From Fibrobacter sp. (GTDB lineage: Bacteria; Fibrobacterota; Fibrobacteria; Fibrobacterales; Fibrobacteraceae), in the NCBI GenBank assembly GCA_017503015.1, contig JAFVTX010000055.1, positions 1 to 64,000 on the forward strand: a stretch of 64,000 bases of DNA, in the 5' to 3' direction. The position numbers were made by a program, and so were the translations under genes. Below, piece after piece: positions 52,933 to 60,808 of this stretch; the stretch's first letter is position 1, and every line of letters begins with the position of its first letter. A model generated the notes under the pieces. It searched no databases. It had not been told where the DNA came from and saw only the letters and a list, made by a program, of their open reading frames with translations.

Positions 52933-54015
52933 CTACCTGATACGCAGTTCCACGGTGTTCTTGCCACCGGAATAATTGTGAACAATGGTGTTTGTAGCCA
53001 GTTCCAAAAATTTGCGGGAGACTCCATCCATGCCGTCTTGCGGATTTAAGGCCTCGCCTCCATATTCAACCTTCATCACCAGGCCGTCACTTTCGCCGGA
53101 ATATTCCATGACCATGTGGATTTCTTCTGTTACAGAAAGCCTATTCAAAATGGACTGGGCCACCATTTCTTCAAAGGCGAAGAGCATGTTTCTTGACATT
53201 CTCTTGGAAACCTGGTTCTTCTCTGCGAAAGCATAAAGTCTGTTCACCATCCCCATATAATCAAAGGTCGAAGGCAAGATTACCTCTTCGAAAACCTTAA
53301 GACGTCTTATGAACTGACGAGTCCTGTCCTTTTGCGGATTGTCAAATATCTGCTCGGGAGTCCCTTCCTCGTAGATGACACCCTGGTCCATATAAAAGAC
53401 GCGGGTAGAAATATCCCGGGCAAATTTCATTTCGTGAGTAACGATGAGCATCGTCAGTCCTTGCTTTGCAAGGTTACGGATAACCGCAAGGACCTCCCCC
53501 ACCATGGTGGGGTCCAAGGCACTGGTGGGCTCGTCGAACAGTACAATTTCAGGGTCCATGGCCAAGGTACGGGCAATAGCCGCACGCTGTTTCTGCCCAC
53601 CGGAAAGTTCTTCGGGCAAATTCAGGGCCTTGTCCGCAAGGCCTACCGTATGGAGGAGCGCCATGGCCTTCTCATAGGCTTCTTTCTTTGAACGGTGGAG
53701 TAGGTCCACCTGGGCCACCATGATATTTTCGAGAACGGTCAAATGGTTGAAAAGGTTAAAGCTCTGGAAAACCATGCCCATCTTGCGACGGAGCGACGGA
53801 ACATCTGCCGAAGGTGCCGTAATGGACTTGCCGTCAATCAGAATTTCCCCCGCAGTCGGATCTTCCAAGCGGTTGATACAGCGAAGGAACGTGGACTTGC
53901 CTGTACCCGAAGGGCCGATAATAGAAATAATGTCGCCCTTTTCAATTTCGGCATTCACGTCCAGCAGCGGCGTGGCATTAGGGAATACTTTTTTCAGGTG
54001 ACGGATTGAAATCAT
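52933..54015 (-). CDS. Amino-acid ABC transporter ATPase fused to RsbW-like HATPase domain
   Basis: A 360-residue protein, about 115 longer than normal GlnQ-type ATPases. Residues 1-240 are a complete ABC ATPase: Walker [12 protein letters not shown], signature [16 protein letters not shown], Walker B with DEPTSALDP, and [10 protein letters not shown]. The extension (about 245-360) resembles the anti-sigma kinase fold: an N-box-like [15 protein letters not shown], a G1-like [10 protein letters not shown], and a final strand KNTVELRIR. It shares this architecture with the MATE fusion at 43337. Start ATG follows GAGGG. It is upstream of, and coupled with, the binding-protein/permease gene. Confidence 0.85.
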   Translation of the reverse strand: MISIRHLKKVFPNATPLLDVNAEIEKGDIISIIGPSGTGKSTFLRCINRLEDPTAGEILIDGKSITAPSADVPSLRRKMGMVFQSFNLFNHLTVLENIMVAQVDLLHRSKKEAYEKAMALLHTVGLADKALNLPEELSGGQKQRAAIARTLAMDPEIVLFDEPTSALDPTMVGEVLAVIRNLAKQGLTMLIVTHEMKFARDISTRVFYMDQGVIYEEGTPEQIFDNPQKDRTRQFIRRLKVFEEVILPSTFDYMGMVNRLYAFAEKNQVSKRMSRNMLFAFEEMVAQSILNRLSVTEEIHMVMEYSGESDGLVMKVEYGGEALNPQDGMDGVSRKFLELATNTIVHNYSGGKNTVELRIR

Positions 54016-54061
54016 AATCCCTCGACAATTTCACTTTTCGATGAAAATATAAATAATGACA

Positions 54062-54082
54062 AGGGAGGGCTCTCCCCTCCCT
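54062..54082 (-). terminator. Hairpin after the DUF1015 gene
   Basis: AGGGAGGG (54062-54069) pairs with CCCTCCCT (54075-54082) around five bases, 27 bases after the stop at 54109. The minus strand continues TTGTCATTATTTATATTTTC, a poor T-run, so termination may be partial. Confidence 0.5.
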
Positions 54083-54108
54083 AAAACTTATCCGACATGT
54101 GTCAATGA

Positions 54109-55950
54109 TTAATCCAGCGAATGGACCAACAGACCGTCGCGGAGCTTGGGTTCAAACCAGGTGCTCTTCGGCGGCATGATTTCGCCAGCGTCGGCGATGT
54201 TCATGAGCTGATCGAGAGTCGTCGGATACATCGCGAAGGCGCAGGCGCATTCACCGCTGTCAACGCGCTTCACGAGTTCGCCGAGACCGCGGATGCCACC
54301 GACGAAGTCGATGCGCTTTGACGTACGCGGGTCGTCGATGTCGAAGAGCGGCTTCAAGATAAGCTTCTGGAGGAGAGCCACGTCGAGGCTGTCGACCGGA
54401 CCGAGGTTCTTGAGGTATTCAGCCTTGAACGTGCAAGCGTACCACTTGCCACCCATATAGAAGTTCACCTGGTTCTGCTTTTCGGGGCTCTGCATCTTGT
54501 CGAGTTCGGCAATGTCGAACACCTTCTTCATTTCGTCCATGAGCTGTTCCGGAGTACGGCCGTTCAGGTCCTTGAGCACACGGTTGTAGTCGAGGATCTT
54601 GAGCTGGGTGCTCGGGAAGAGGATGGCGAGGAAACGGTTGTATTCTTCGTCACCGGTGTTGTTCGGGTTCTGTTCGGCGCGGTAGCTGGCGGCGCGAGCA
54701 CCGGCAGCACTGCGGTGATGACCGTCGGCAATGTAACTCACCGGAACGGCTTCGAAAGACTTGCGGATAGCTTCGATTTCGGCGTCATCGTCGATAATCC
54801 AAACCGTATGGCCGAATCCGTCGCCCTTGCTTACGAAGTCATACACGGGCTTACGCTTGGTAACGGCACCGAACACGTCGAACTGGCCCTGGTCGCGGTA
54901 AGTCAAAAACACCGGACCAGTGTTGGCGTTGGTGGCCAGCACATGACGGAGGCGGTCTTCTTCCTTATCGGCACGAGTGAGTTCGTGCTTCTTGATAATG
55001 CCGTTGAAGTAGTCGGCAGCGGGAACGCAGCAGACGAGGCCGTACTGTTCGCGACCGTTCATGGTCTGGCGGTAAACATAGAGGCAAGGCTTCTTGTCGT
55101 AAGCGATCACACCGTCGGCAATCATCTTGTCCAGGTTTTCGCGAGCATGGGCATAGACCTTCGGGTCGTAGGCGTCCACAGAATCGGGCAGTTCCAGTTC
55201 CGCGCGGGTCACGCGCAAATAGGAATGCGGGAGTCCTTCGGCCATGGCCTTCGCTTCGGCGCGGTTCATCACGTCGTACGGGAGGGCGGAAATCGTTTCG
55301 GCTTCGGCCGGGTTTACCGGGCGCAGCGCCTTGAACGGATAGATGTGCATCATAGGGTGTTTTCCTTTGTGAGCTTCTTTAATTAAAGCCTCGTCTTCGG
55401 CAATCAAGTTCTGGATATAGCTGGTCTTGCCCGCCATCCATTTTTTCTTGCGATAATTTACAATAAAATAGGCCAGTACAAAAAATATTGCCCCGCCGAT
55501 GGCGGCTACGATGGTAATACCCACCATAAAAGCGGCTAGATGGCCCGCCGCATCGTGCCAAAGGTGAGTTATGACAGAAATAAAATTCTTAAAGGACAGC
55601 CCCTCAAATTCCGAAAGGAAATCGAAATTGATTTTTTCAGGCTTCAACAGCTTGCAACCGATGGCGTAGCCCGCCGGGTAAAAGAATCCGAACTGGGTGA
55701 GCGGGTTTGCCACGAAGGAAGCCACGATTCCGGGGACCTTCGGGAGCCTGAACACGGCGCAAAACGCCACCGTAAGGATAATCGCTATGCCGATAGTGGG
55801 CCAAATCCCAATAAACACACCCGCTGCTACTGACCAGGCTACCTTCAGGGCATCCTGCCTTTTCGGGAACATGCGGTTGTAATAGATGCGGCTGAGCCTC
55901 TTGTACTTGGACTCGTTCTTGTCTATGGGTTTGTGCCTAAAATGAATCAT
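54109..55950 (-). CDS. DUF2062 membrane domain joined in frame to DUF1015 protein
   Basis: A 613-codon frame with two parts. Residues 1-175 are a DUF2062-like membrane domain (VAWSVAAGVFIGIWPTIGIA, FVANPLTQFGFFYPAGYAIG; further helix about 140-165). Residues 200-613 are a complete DUF1015 protein (MHIYPFKALRPV, ADGHHRSAAGARAA, DYNRVLKDLNG), a family often linked to serine/sugar metabolism but uncharacterised. The junction has ATGATG at 55353-55348 with AAGGA 10 bases upstream, so the DUF1015 protein (414 residues, its normal size) is probably made from its own start, while a readthrough fusion is also possible since no stop lies between. Confidence 0.78.
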   Translation of the reverse strand: MIHFRHKPIDKNESKYKRLSRIYYNRMFPKRQDALKVAWSVAAGVFIGIWPTIGIAIILTVAFCAVFRLPKVPGIVASFVANPLTQFGFFYPAGYAIGCKLLKPEKINFDFLSEFEGLSFKNFISVITHLWHDAAGHLAAFMVGITIVAAIGGAIFFVLAYFIVNYRKKKWMAGKTSYIQNLIAEDEALIKEAHKGKHPMMHIYPFKALRPVNPAEAETISALPYDVMNRAEAKAMAEGLPHSYLRVTRAELELPDSVDAYDPKVYAHARENLDKMIADGVIAYDKKPCLYVYRQTMNGREQYGLVCCVPAADYFNGIIKKHELTRADKEEDRLRHVLATNANTGPVFLTYRDQGQFDVFGAVTKRKPVYDFVSKGDGFGHTVWIIDDDAEIEAIRKSFEAVPVSYIADGHHRSAAGARAASYRAEQNPNNTGDEEYNRFLAILFPSTQLKILDYNRVLKDLNGRTPEQLMDEMKKVFDIAELDKMQSPEKQNQVNFYMGGKWYACTFKAEYLKNLGPVDSLDVALLQKLILKPLFDIDDPRTSKRIDFVGGIRGLGELVKRVDSGECACAFAMYPTTLDQLMNIADAGEIMPPKSTWFEPKLRDGLLVHSLD

Positions 55951-55973
55951 CGCGGGGGCAAATATAGAAAAAT

Positions 55974-56035
55974 AGTGGCTAGAATCTAGGGGTAGGATCT
56001 AGAAGCTAGTATCTAGGGGCTAGATCTAAGGGTTG
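55974..56035. repeat. Heptad-periodic array (AGNATCT type)
   Basis: AGTGGCT, AGAATCT, AGGGGT (one short), AGGATCT, AGAAGCT, AGTATCT, AGGGGCT, AGATCTA, AGGGTTG. A second array-like stretch with GCTCATCGCTCACT follows to about 56100, before the GreA start. Confidence 0.75.
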
Positions 56036-56120
56036 TGAGGTCACACACCGCTCATCGCTCACTACTACCATCCCGAGCCTCGGACCTCGAACCCCGTGCC
56101 TTTTTATATATTTTAAATCT

Positions 56121-56588
56121 ATGAAGCATTTGATTTCCAAAGAAGGCTTTGAAAAACTGAAGGCGGAATGGGAGCACCTCAAGTACGAGGAGCGCCCCGC
56201 CATGATCAACCAGGTGCAGGCCGCCGCTGCCGAAGGAGACCGTAGCGAAAATGCCGCCTACACCTACGGTCGCATGCGGGTCCGGGAAATCGACCGCCGC
56301 CTGCGGGAACTGGACCGCATTCTGGACGGCGCCCAGGTGGTAGAAACCCAGGCCCCTACCGATGGCACCATCAAGTTCGGCGCTACCATCAAGATGAAAG
56401 ATATCAAGACCAAGCGGGAGCGTACCTACAGTATTGTAGGGGAAAAGGAAATCGACCCGCTGCAGGGCCGTATCAGCATGAAGTCCCCTATCGGCGAAGC
56501 CCTCATGGGCAAAAAGCAGGGCGACCAGGTACAAGTGCAAGCCCCAAAGGGAGTGATTACCTACGAAATCGTTGAGGTCAAGTATTAA
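56121..56588 (+). CDS. greA: Transcription elongation factor GreA/GreB
   Basis: A 155-residue factor that helps stalled RNA polymerase cleave its transcript. The N-terminal coiled coil has the tip residues in EGDRSENAAYTYGR (the acidic pair Asp and Glu), and the C-terminal FKBP-like part has GRISMKSPIGEALMGKKQGDQV. ENAAYTYGR is closer to GreB than to GreA; a name of GreB is possible. No ribosome binding site precedes the ATG. Single gene, flanked on both sides by heptad arrays. Confidence 0.93.
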   Translation: MKHLISKEGFEKLKAEWEHLKYEERPAMINQVQAAAAEGDRSENAAYTYGRMRVREIDRRLRELDRILDGAQVVETQAPTDGTIKFGATIKMKDIKTKRERTYSIVGEKEIDPLQGRISMKSPIGEALMGKKQGDQVQVQAPKGVITYEIVEVKY

Positions 56589-56590
56589 CA

Positions 56591-56624
56591 AGTTACTAGT
56601 TCTAAGTTCTGAGTTACTAGAGGA
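56591..56624. repeat. Heptad-periodic array (AGTTACT type)
   Basis: AGTTACT, AGTTCTA, AGTTCTG, AGTTACT in register, starting 3 bases after the GreA stop. Confidence 0.72.
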
Positions 56625-56692
56625 ATTTCGGCTAAGAAATATGATTTCTAAACCGCAAAAGCTACAAACAGAAATAATATTTTTCTCAATAA

Positions 56693-56727
56693 ATAACTAG
56701 GAACTAGTAACTATAAACTATGAACTT
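56693..56727. repeat. Heptad-periodic array (NTAACTA type)
   Basis: ATAACTA, GGAACTA, GTAACTA, TAAACTA, TGAACTT in register, ending 14 bases before the tatD start. CTAG and ACTA words recur. Confidence 0.72.
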
Positions 56728-56741
56728 GCCGAAGGCATACC

Positions 56742-57548
56742 ATGTTCATCGACACCCATTGCCATATTGATTCCTACGAGCGGCACTCCGGCGAAAGCCT
56801 GAGTTCACTGCTGGAGCGGCTCCCCCACGATGCCGACCCGAAGGTCGCCCTGCCCGAGGCATTCATCCACGTGGCTTGCGACCCCAAGGACTTTGAATAT
56901 GCACGGGAACTTTCGGAAAAATACCCGAATGTCTATGCCGCCTACGGAATCCACCCGGAATATGTTCTGACGGAAACCGCCGAAGACGAAGCCCGAATGA
57001 TGGAATTCCTGAAGCACCCCAAGTGCGTCGCCTGCGGGGAGTTCGGGCTGGACAACCATTACGATTTGGAACATCGGGCAGAACAGGTCAAATTGTTTGA
57101 ACGGCACCTGCAACTAGGCATAGAAAGCGGCAAACCCTTGGTGCTCCACCTGCGGGAAGCGGACGAAGACGCCCTAGCAGTGCTTCGCAATGCAGACCTG
57201 CAAGGCAGAAATGTCCATGTCCACTGCTTTACGGGAACGCCGGAATTCGCAGGGCAACTCCTGGAACTCGGGGCTAGTAAAAATTCCAGCTTTTTTGTGG
57301 GCTTTACGGGAATTGTCACCTTCAAGAACGCCCAGAACGTGCGGGACGCCGCCGCTCTAGTCCCCCTCGACCAGATGCTCCTGGAAACGGACAGCCCCTA
57401 CATGGCCCCCATTCCCTACCGCGGGAAAAATTGCCATTCGGGATACATTCCCTACATTGCCGAAAAACTGGCCGAAGTCAAGAACGTCTCCATAGAAGAA
57501 ATCTACAAGCGCTGTCGCGAAAATACAAGACGCTGTTACGGGATTTAA
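56742..57548 (+). CDS. TatD-family metal-dependent hydrolase
   Basis: A 268-residue TIM-barrel hydrolase. The metal ligands of TatD proteins are visible: IDTHCHID at the N-terminus, GEFGLDNH (Glu), LVLHLREADEDAL, VHVHCFTGTPEFA, and LLETDSPYMAPIPYRG at the end. TatD members are DNA 3' exonucleases or D-aminoacyl-tRNA deacylase-like enzymes; the exact substrate is not certain. Start ATG has GAAGG 6 bases upstream. It converges on hemC with 24 bp between. Confidence 0.9.
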   Translation: MFIDTHCHIDSYERHSGESLSSLLERLPHDADPKVALPEAFIHVACDPKDFEYARELSEKYPNVYAAYGIHPEYVLTETAEDEARMMEFLKHPKCVACGEFGLDNHYDLEHRAEQVKLFERHLQLGIESGKPLVLHLREADEDALAVLRNADLQGRNVHVHCFTGTPEFAGQLLELGASKNSSFFVGFTGIVTFKNAQNVRDAAALVPLDQMLLETDSPYMAPIPYRGKNCHSGYIPYIAEKLAEVKNVSIEEIYKRCRENTRRCYGI

Positions 57549-57572
57549 TTAGAGCAGCTGACTCTTAATCGC

Positions 57573-58580
57573 TTAGAACTGCTGGCGGATTTTGTCGGCT
57601 AGGGATTCGCCCTGGGCGTTGAACCAATCGTCGCCTGCCGTTGCGGGAATTTCCGTTTGAATATTGGCCTGCAATAGTTTCTGCGAGGATTCCTGCCAGT
57701 AGATGCCACGCATTTTTAGGACGGCGGGACCCGCATCGCCATTTCCGCTGAGAATTTCGGCGTGGCTTGCCACCGGGAACTGGCAGCCCGCATTCAGAGC
57801 CTTCAAAAAGGACATTTCGGCAAGAGCGATGCCGAAGGTTTCGGGATGGTTGACGGCAGCGAGAAGGGGAAGAAGTTCGGGACTGGATCCTTCGTCGCTA
57901 CGCTCCTCAGGATGACATGATAGAGAGCGTTCCTCGCAATGACACTTGTCAGACAGAGTCTCGATAGCAAGAATTCCCTGGCCGGAAGCGGGCAAGACCT
58001 GCTCTACGCTGAAATATTCCGTCACCTGTTCTGCAAGGCCCATACGCTTGAGACCTGCAGCCGCAAGGACCACACCGTCCAATTCCGCAAGTTTTGCAAG
58101 GCGGGTCTGAATGTTCCCGCGGATAGGAACGTACTCCAGGTCCGGCCGGAGAGCCTTCAGCTGAACCACCCGGCGGATACTGCCCGTACCGACGCGGGCA
58201 CCTGCAGGCAGGTCCATAAACTTGATGCCCTTTGCACCGCCCTTCGAAACAAAAGCATCACGAGGGTCTTCCCGCTCCAGCACAGCGGCAAGCTTGAATT
58301 CTGGCAGCACCTGGGCAGGCATGTCCTTGAGGCTGTGGACGGCAATGTCCGCACGGCCCTCCAAAAGTGCCACTTCCAGTTCCTTGATAAAGACGCCCTT
58401 GCCACCAAAGCTTGCAAGGGACTTGTCCAGACGGCGGTCCCCTTCGGTGGTCATGGAGACCAGTTCGTAATTCACGTCTTCGCCCAAGGCTTTAGCGCAG
58501 GCGACCAGGCGGTCCGCCACCAGGCGGGTCTGGGTCATGGCAAGTTCACTCTTGCGGGTGGCTATGCGAATGGTTTTCAC
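57573..58580 (-). CDS. hemC: Porphobilinogen deaminase with repeat-derived insertion
   Basis: A 335-residue enzyme that joins four porphobilinogens to hydroxymethylbilane. It has IRIATRKSELAMTQTRLVAD, HSLKDMPAQVLPEF, DAFVSKGGAKG, and the cofactor Cys in LNAGCQFPVASHAE. Between IETLSDK and ELLPLLAAVNH the normal protein has a short loop; here about 22 extra residues (CHCEERS, then CHPEERSDEGSS) come from two head-to-tail TGTCAT-type repeats at about 57883-57948. This accounts for the excess over the usual 310 residues. The start is GTG 58580, overlapping the hemA stop (GTGA) with GGAGG 7 bases upstream. Confidence 0.93.
   Translation of the reverse strand: MKTIRIATRKSELAMTQTRLVADRLVACAKALGEDVNYELVSMTTEGDRRLDKSLASFGGKGVFIKELEVALLEGRADIAVHSLKDMPAQVLPEFKLAAVLEREDPRDAFVSKGGAKGIKFMDLPAGARVGTGSIRRVVQLKALRPDLEYVPIRGNIQTRLAKLAELDGVVLAAAGLKRMGLAEQVTEYFSVEQVLPASGQGILAIETLSDKCHCEERSLSCHPEERSDEGSSPELLPLLAAVNHPETFGIALAEMSFLKALNAGCQFPVASHAEILSGNGDAGPAVLKMRGIYWQESSQKLLQANIQTEIPATAGDDWFNAQGESLADKIRQQF
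57883..57948 (-). repeat. Double TGTCAT-type repeat inside hemC
   Basis: Minus strand: TGTCATTGCGAGGAACGC, then TGTCATCCTGAGGAGCGTAG continuing to GAAGGATCC. Both units are in frame and add about 22 codons. Confidence 0.82.
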
Positions 58581-59899
58581 AGGTTGGCCTCCAGGCATTT
58601 CAGGAACACCTTCACGTCTTCGGGACTGTTAGAATCCTTCACCTTGTACAAGAAATCGTTGGCCATCTTCTTGGCGAAACGCTCGTACATCATGGCGATT
58701 TTCTTTGCGGAGGCTTCGTCCAGGTTAGGGAGCGAGGCCAGCAGCTTTCCGGACTCTTCCCCAGCGGTCTTGACCATCTTATCGGCCAGCACATGAATGC
58801 CCTTCGCCACCTCGTCCATACGGCACCAGGAGAGGAATTCTTCCAAACCCTCTTGCAAAATCTTTTGGGCGGCGTCCAGTTCCGCCATGCGGAGCCTGCG
58901 ATTCTCGGAGACGATTTTTTCCAGGTCGTCCACGCACACATACTGCACATTGGGCAGGTCGCCGATGGAAGGTTCGGCATTGCGGGGGCTGCCCAGGTCG
59001 ATGACGAGGCGCTGGGGCTCGTTTTCGGATGACGACGTTTTTGCGAGGGGAGATCCCCGCCTTGGTTCGACTTCGCTCACCACAGGTTGCGGGGATGACA
59101 AAGAAAGGGGTGCTGCGTCTTTTAAAGCACGAACGAATTCATCCCTTGTCACAATAGGTTCCTGGCAGGCGCTGCACAGAATAACCACGTCGCAGTCCGA
59201 AAGCACCTTGTAACGGTCCTCGAAAGGCACCGGCGTCAACACGTCGGCAAACTTCTGGGCATTGGCAAAGGTCTTGCTGCTGGCGTAAATGTGGGTAGTA
59301 TTCTCTTGCACATACTTGAGCATCAGGGAACCCATCTCCCCAAGGCCAACGATATAGACCGTCTTGTTTTCCAAATCCCCGAAGGTCTTTTGCACCTGTT
59401 TCATGGCAAGAAACGGGATATTGCAAGACAGCTTGCTCAGGTTGGTTTCGGTCTTGATGCGCTTGGTGGTGTGAATGGCCTCTTGAAAGAGCTTGTTCAG
59501 GACAATTCCCGTGCCGTGAAGCTGGTGAGCCGTCTCGTAGGCACGACCAATCTGGTGTAGAATCTGGTCTTCGCCCATGGCCACGCTGTCCAGGCCCGCA
59601 CACACGTTCATCACATGCCTAGCCACGTCATCGCCTTCCTTGTAGTAGAAGTACGATGCGTAACTGCCGTAATCTTGGTGAACCAGGCCACACACATACT
59701 GCACGAGGTCTCTCTCGCAAAGAGGCCTGTCGCTTGCCACGTAAATTTCGGTGCGGTTACAGGTGGCAAGAATCAATAACTCGTCAAAGGGGGATTCTTG
59801 CAGCGCCCAGGTCTTGATATCCATGGGGATATAAAATTTTTCACGGATGGCAATCTCTGCCACCTTGTGGTTCATTCCAGCCATGTAAACCTTACGCAC
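58577..59899 (-). CDS. hemA: Glutamyl-tRNA reductase with repeat-derived insertion
   Basis: A 440-residue enzyme making glutamate-1-semialdehyde for tetrapyrroles. It has GMNHKVAEIAIREKF, LLILATCNRTEIY with the catalytic Cys, DSVAMGEDQILHQI and VYIVGLGEMGSLMLKYV. In the NADPH domain, between ALKDA and PQRLVIDLGSPRNAEP, about 30 extra residues (SSPQPVVSEVEPRRGSPL and flanks) are encoded by a TGTCAT-type repeat at 59052-59100. The start GTG 59899 has AGGTGG 9 bases upstream; an ATG at 59884 is the alternative. It follows lpxC directly and overlaps hemC. Heme or corrinoid synthesis is implied. Confidence 0.93.
   Translation of the reverse strand: MRKVYMAGMNHKVAEIAIREKFYIPMDIKTWALQESPFDELLILATCNRTEIYVASDRPLCERDLVQYVCGLVHQDYGSYASYFYYKEGDDVARHVMNVCAGLDSVAMGEDQILHQIGRAYETAHQLHGTGIVLNKLFQEAIHTTKRIKTETNLSKLSCNIPFLAMKQVQKTFGDLENKTVYIVGLGEMGSLMLKYVQENTTHIYASSKTFANAQKFADVLTPVPFEDRYKVLSDCDVVILCSACQEPIVTRDEFVRALKDAAPLSLSSPQPVVSEVEPRRGSPLAKTSSSENEPQRLVIDLGSPRNAEPSIGDLPNVQYVCVDDLEKIVSENRRLRMAELDAAQKILQEGLEEFLSWCRMDEVAKGIHVLADKMVKTAGEESGKLLASLPNLDEASAKKIAMMYERFAKKMANDFLYKVKDSNSPEDVKVFLKCLEANL
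59052..59100 (-). repeat. TGTCAT-type repeat inside hemA
   Basis: Minus strand begins TGTCATCCCCGCAACC and ends GGCGGGGATC; GATCCCCGC/GCGGGGAT are inverted ends of a 49-bp unit. In frame within hemA. Confidence 0.82.
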
Positions 59900-59902
59900 C
59901 AA

Positions 59903-60808
59903 TCAAACCACCTTTTGCAAATAGGGCAAAACCACTTCCAGAATCTGACGGTGGCTTGCGTGGCCGCCGTTCAGAATTTCCACACGGATCCTTGGCAGTG
60001 CCGGGAAGGCAAATGTCAAGTCCCCCACCAAATCTAGAATTTTGTGGAGGGCGGGTTCTTCGGCCACCCGATAACCGCTCTCTTCCCCCGAGCTTTTCAG
60101 CAATAGGCCGCAAGAGGAATCCACCCCTTCCAAAAGGCCGTTCTGCCGTGCCAGTTCGTAATCCCGCTCCGTAATAAAGGTACGGGCCTGAAAAACGCGG
60201 TATAGGTCTTCTGCGGAATAAACGGACACATTAGCACAGGAACTGAACTCACCTGGATAATCCGGCCGCTCCAAGCGGTATTCCACCTCGAAGGTTTCCG
60301 CGGGGCTTACGCGCACATGGCCGTATGCAGGAGCTTCCGGGGCGTTCCGCAAGTCCCACTGGAGATTAACAGGGGCGTCGTAAAAAAGGGTTTCTTCGGG
60401 AACACCGACCTCGCGGCGCAAGGCCAAGAAAAACGGCAGGGCGGAACCATCCATCAGGGGGACTTCGGGCACAGAACTTGCGTCACCTTCCACAGGCACA
60501 TCCACCACAAAACTGCGCCCCGGCCACATCAAGAATACCGGCGCCAAATGCTCCGGCGTAGAGAGCGCAAGCCCGCCGCACTTGTCATTTATGCCGCCTG
60601 CCACAGCGGTCCTGTAGATGGCCGTGCGCCGCGACTCAAATTCCAGCGCATCAAAAACCTTGACCTGACTCGTACTGTAAAAAAATTTGCCACCCACCCG
60701 CCATTCTACGCACGAAGACTTCTGCGAATCTCTTTTGAGAATTTCCACAGCTACGGAAGCTTCGGCATAACTCAAACTGCAAGATTTAAAAGAAAGCTTG
60801 CCGGACAT
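59903..60808 (-). CDS. lpxC: Divergent UDP-3-O-acyl-N-acetylglucosamine deacetylase
   Basis: A 301-residue protein matching LpxC, the zinc deacetylase that commits the cell to lipid A. Conserved places are STPEHLAPVFL (first zinc His), EVPLMDGSALPF, ARTFITERDYELARQNGLLEGVDSS, ALHKILDLVGDLTF (second His and Asp ligand) and GGHASHRQ (catalytic His). The usual Asn-rich loop and several other positions are altered, so it is diverged but has its full active site. The ATG follows the FISUMP gene stop directly. LpxD lies two genes upstream, in agreement with the lipid A role. Confidence 0.85.
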   Translation of the reverse strand: MSGKLSFKSCSLSYAEASVAVEILKRDSQKSSCVEWRVGGKFFYSTSQVKVFDALEFESRRTAIYRTAVAGGINDKCGGLALSTPEHLAPVFLMWPGRSFVVDVPVEGDASSVPEVPLMDGSALPFFLALRREVGVPEETLFYDAPVNLQWDLRNAPEAPAYGHVRVSPAETFEVEYRLERPDYPGEFSSCANVSVYSAEDLYRVFQARTFITERDYELARQNGLLEGVDSSCGLLLKSSGEESGYRVAEEPALHKILDLVGDLTFAFPALPRIRVEILNGGHASHRQILEVVLPYLQKVV

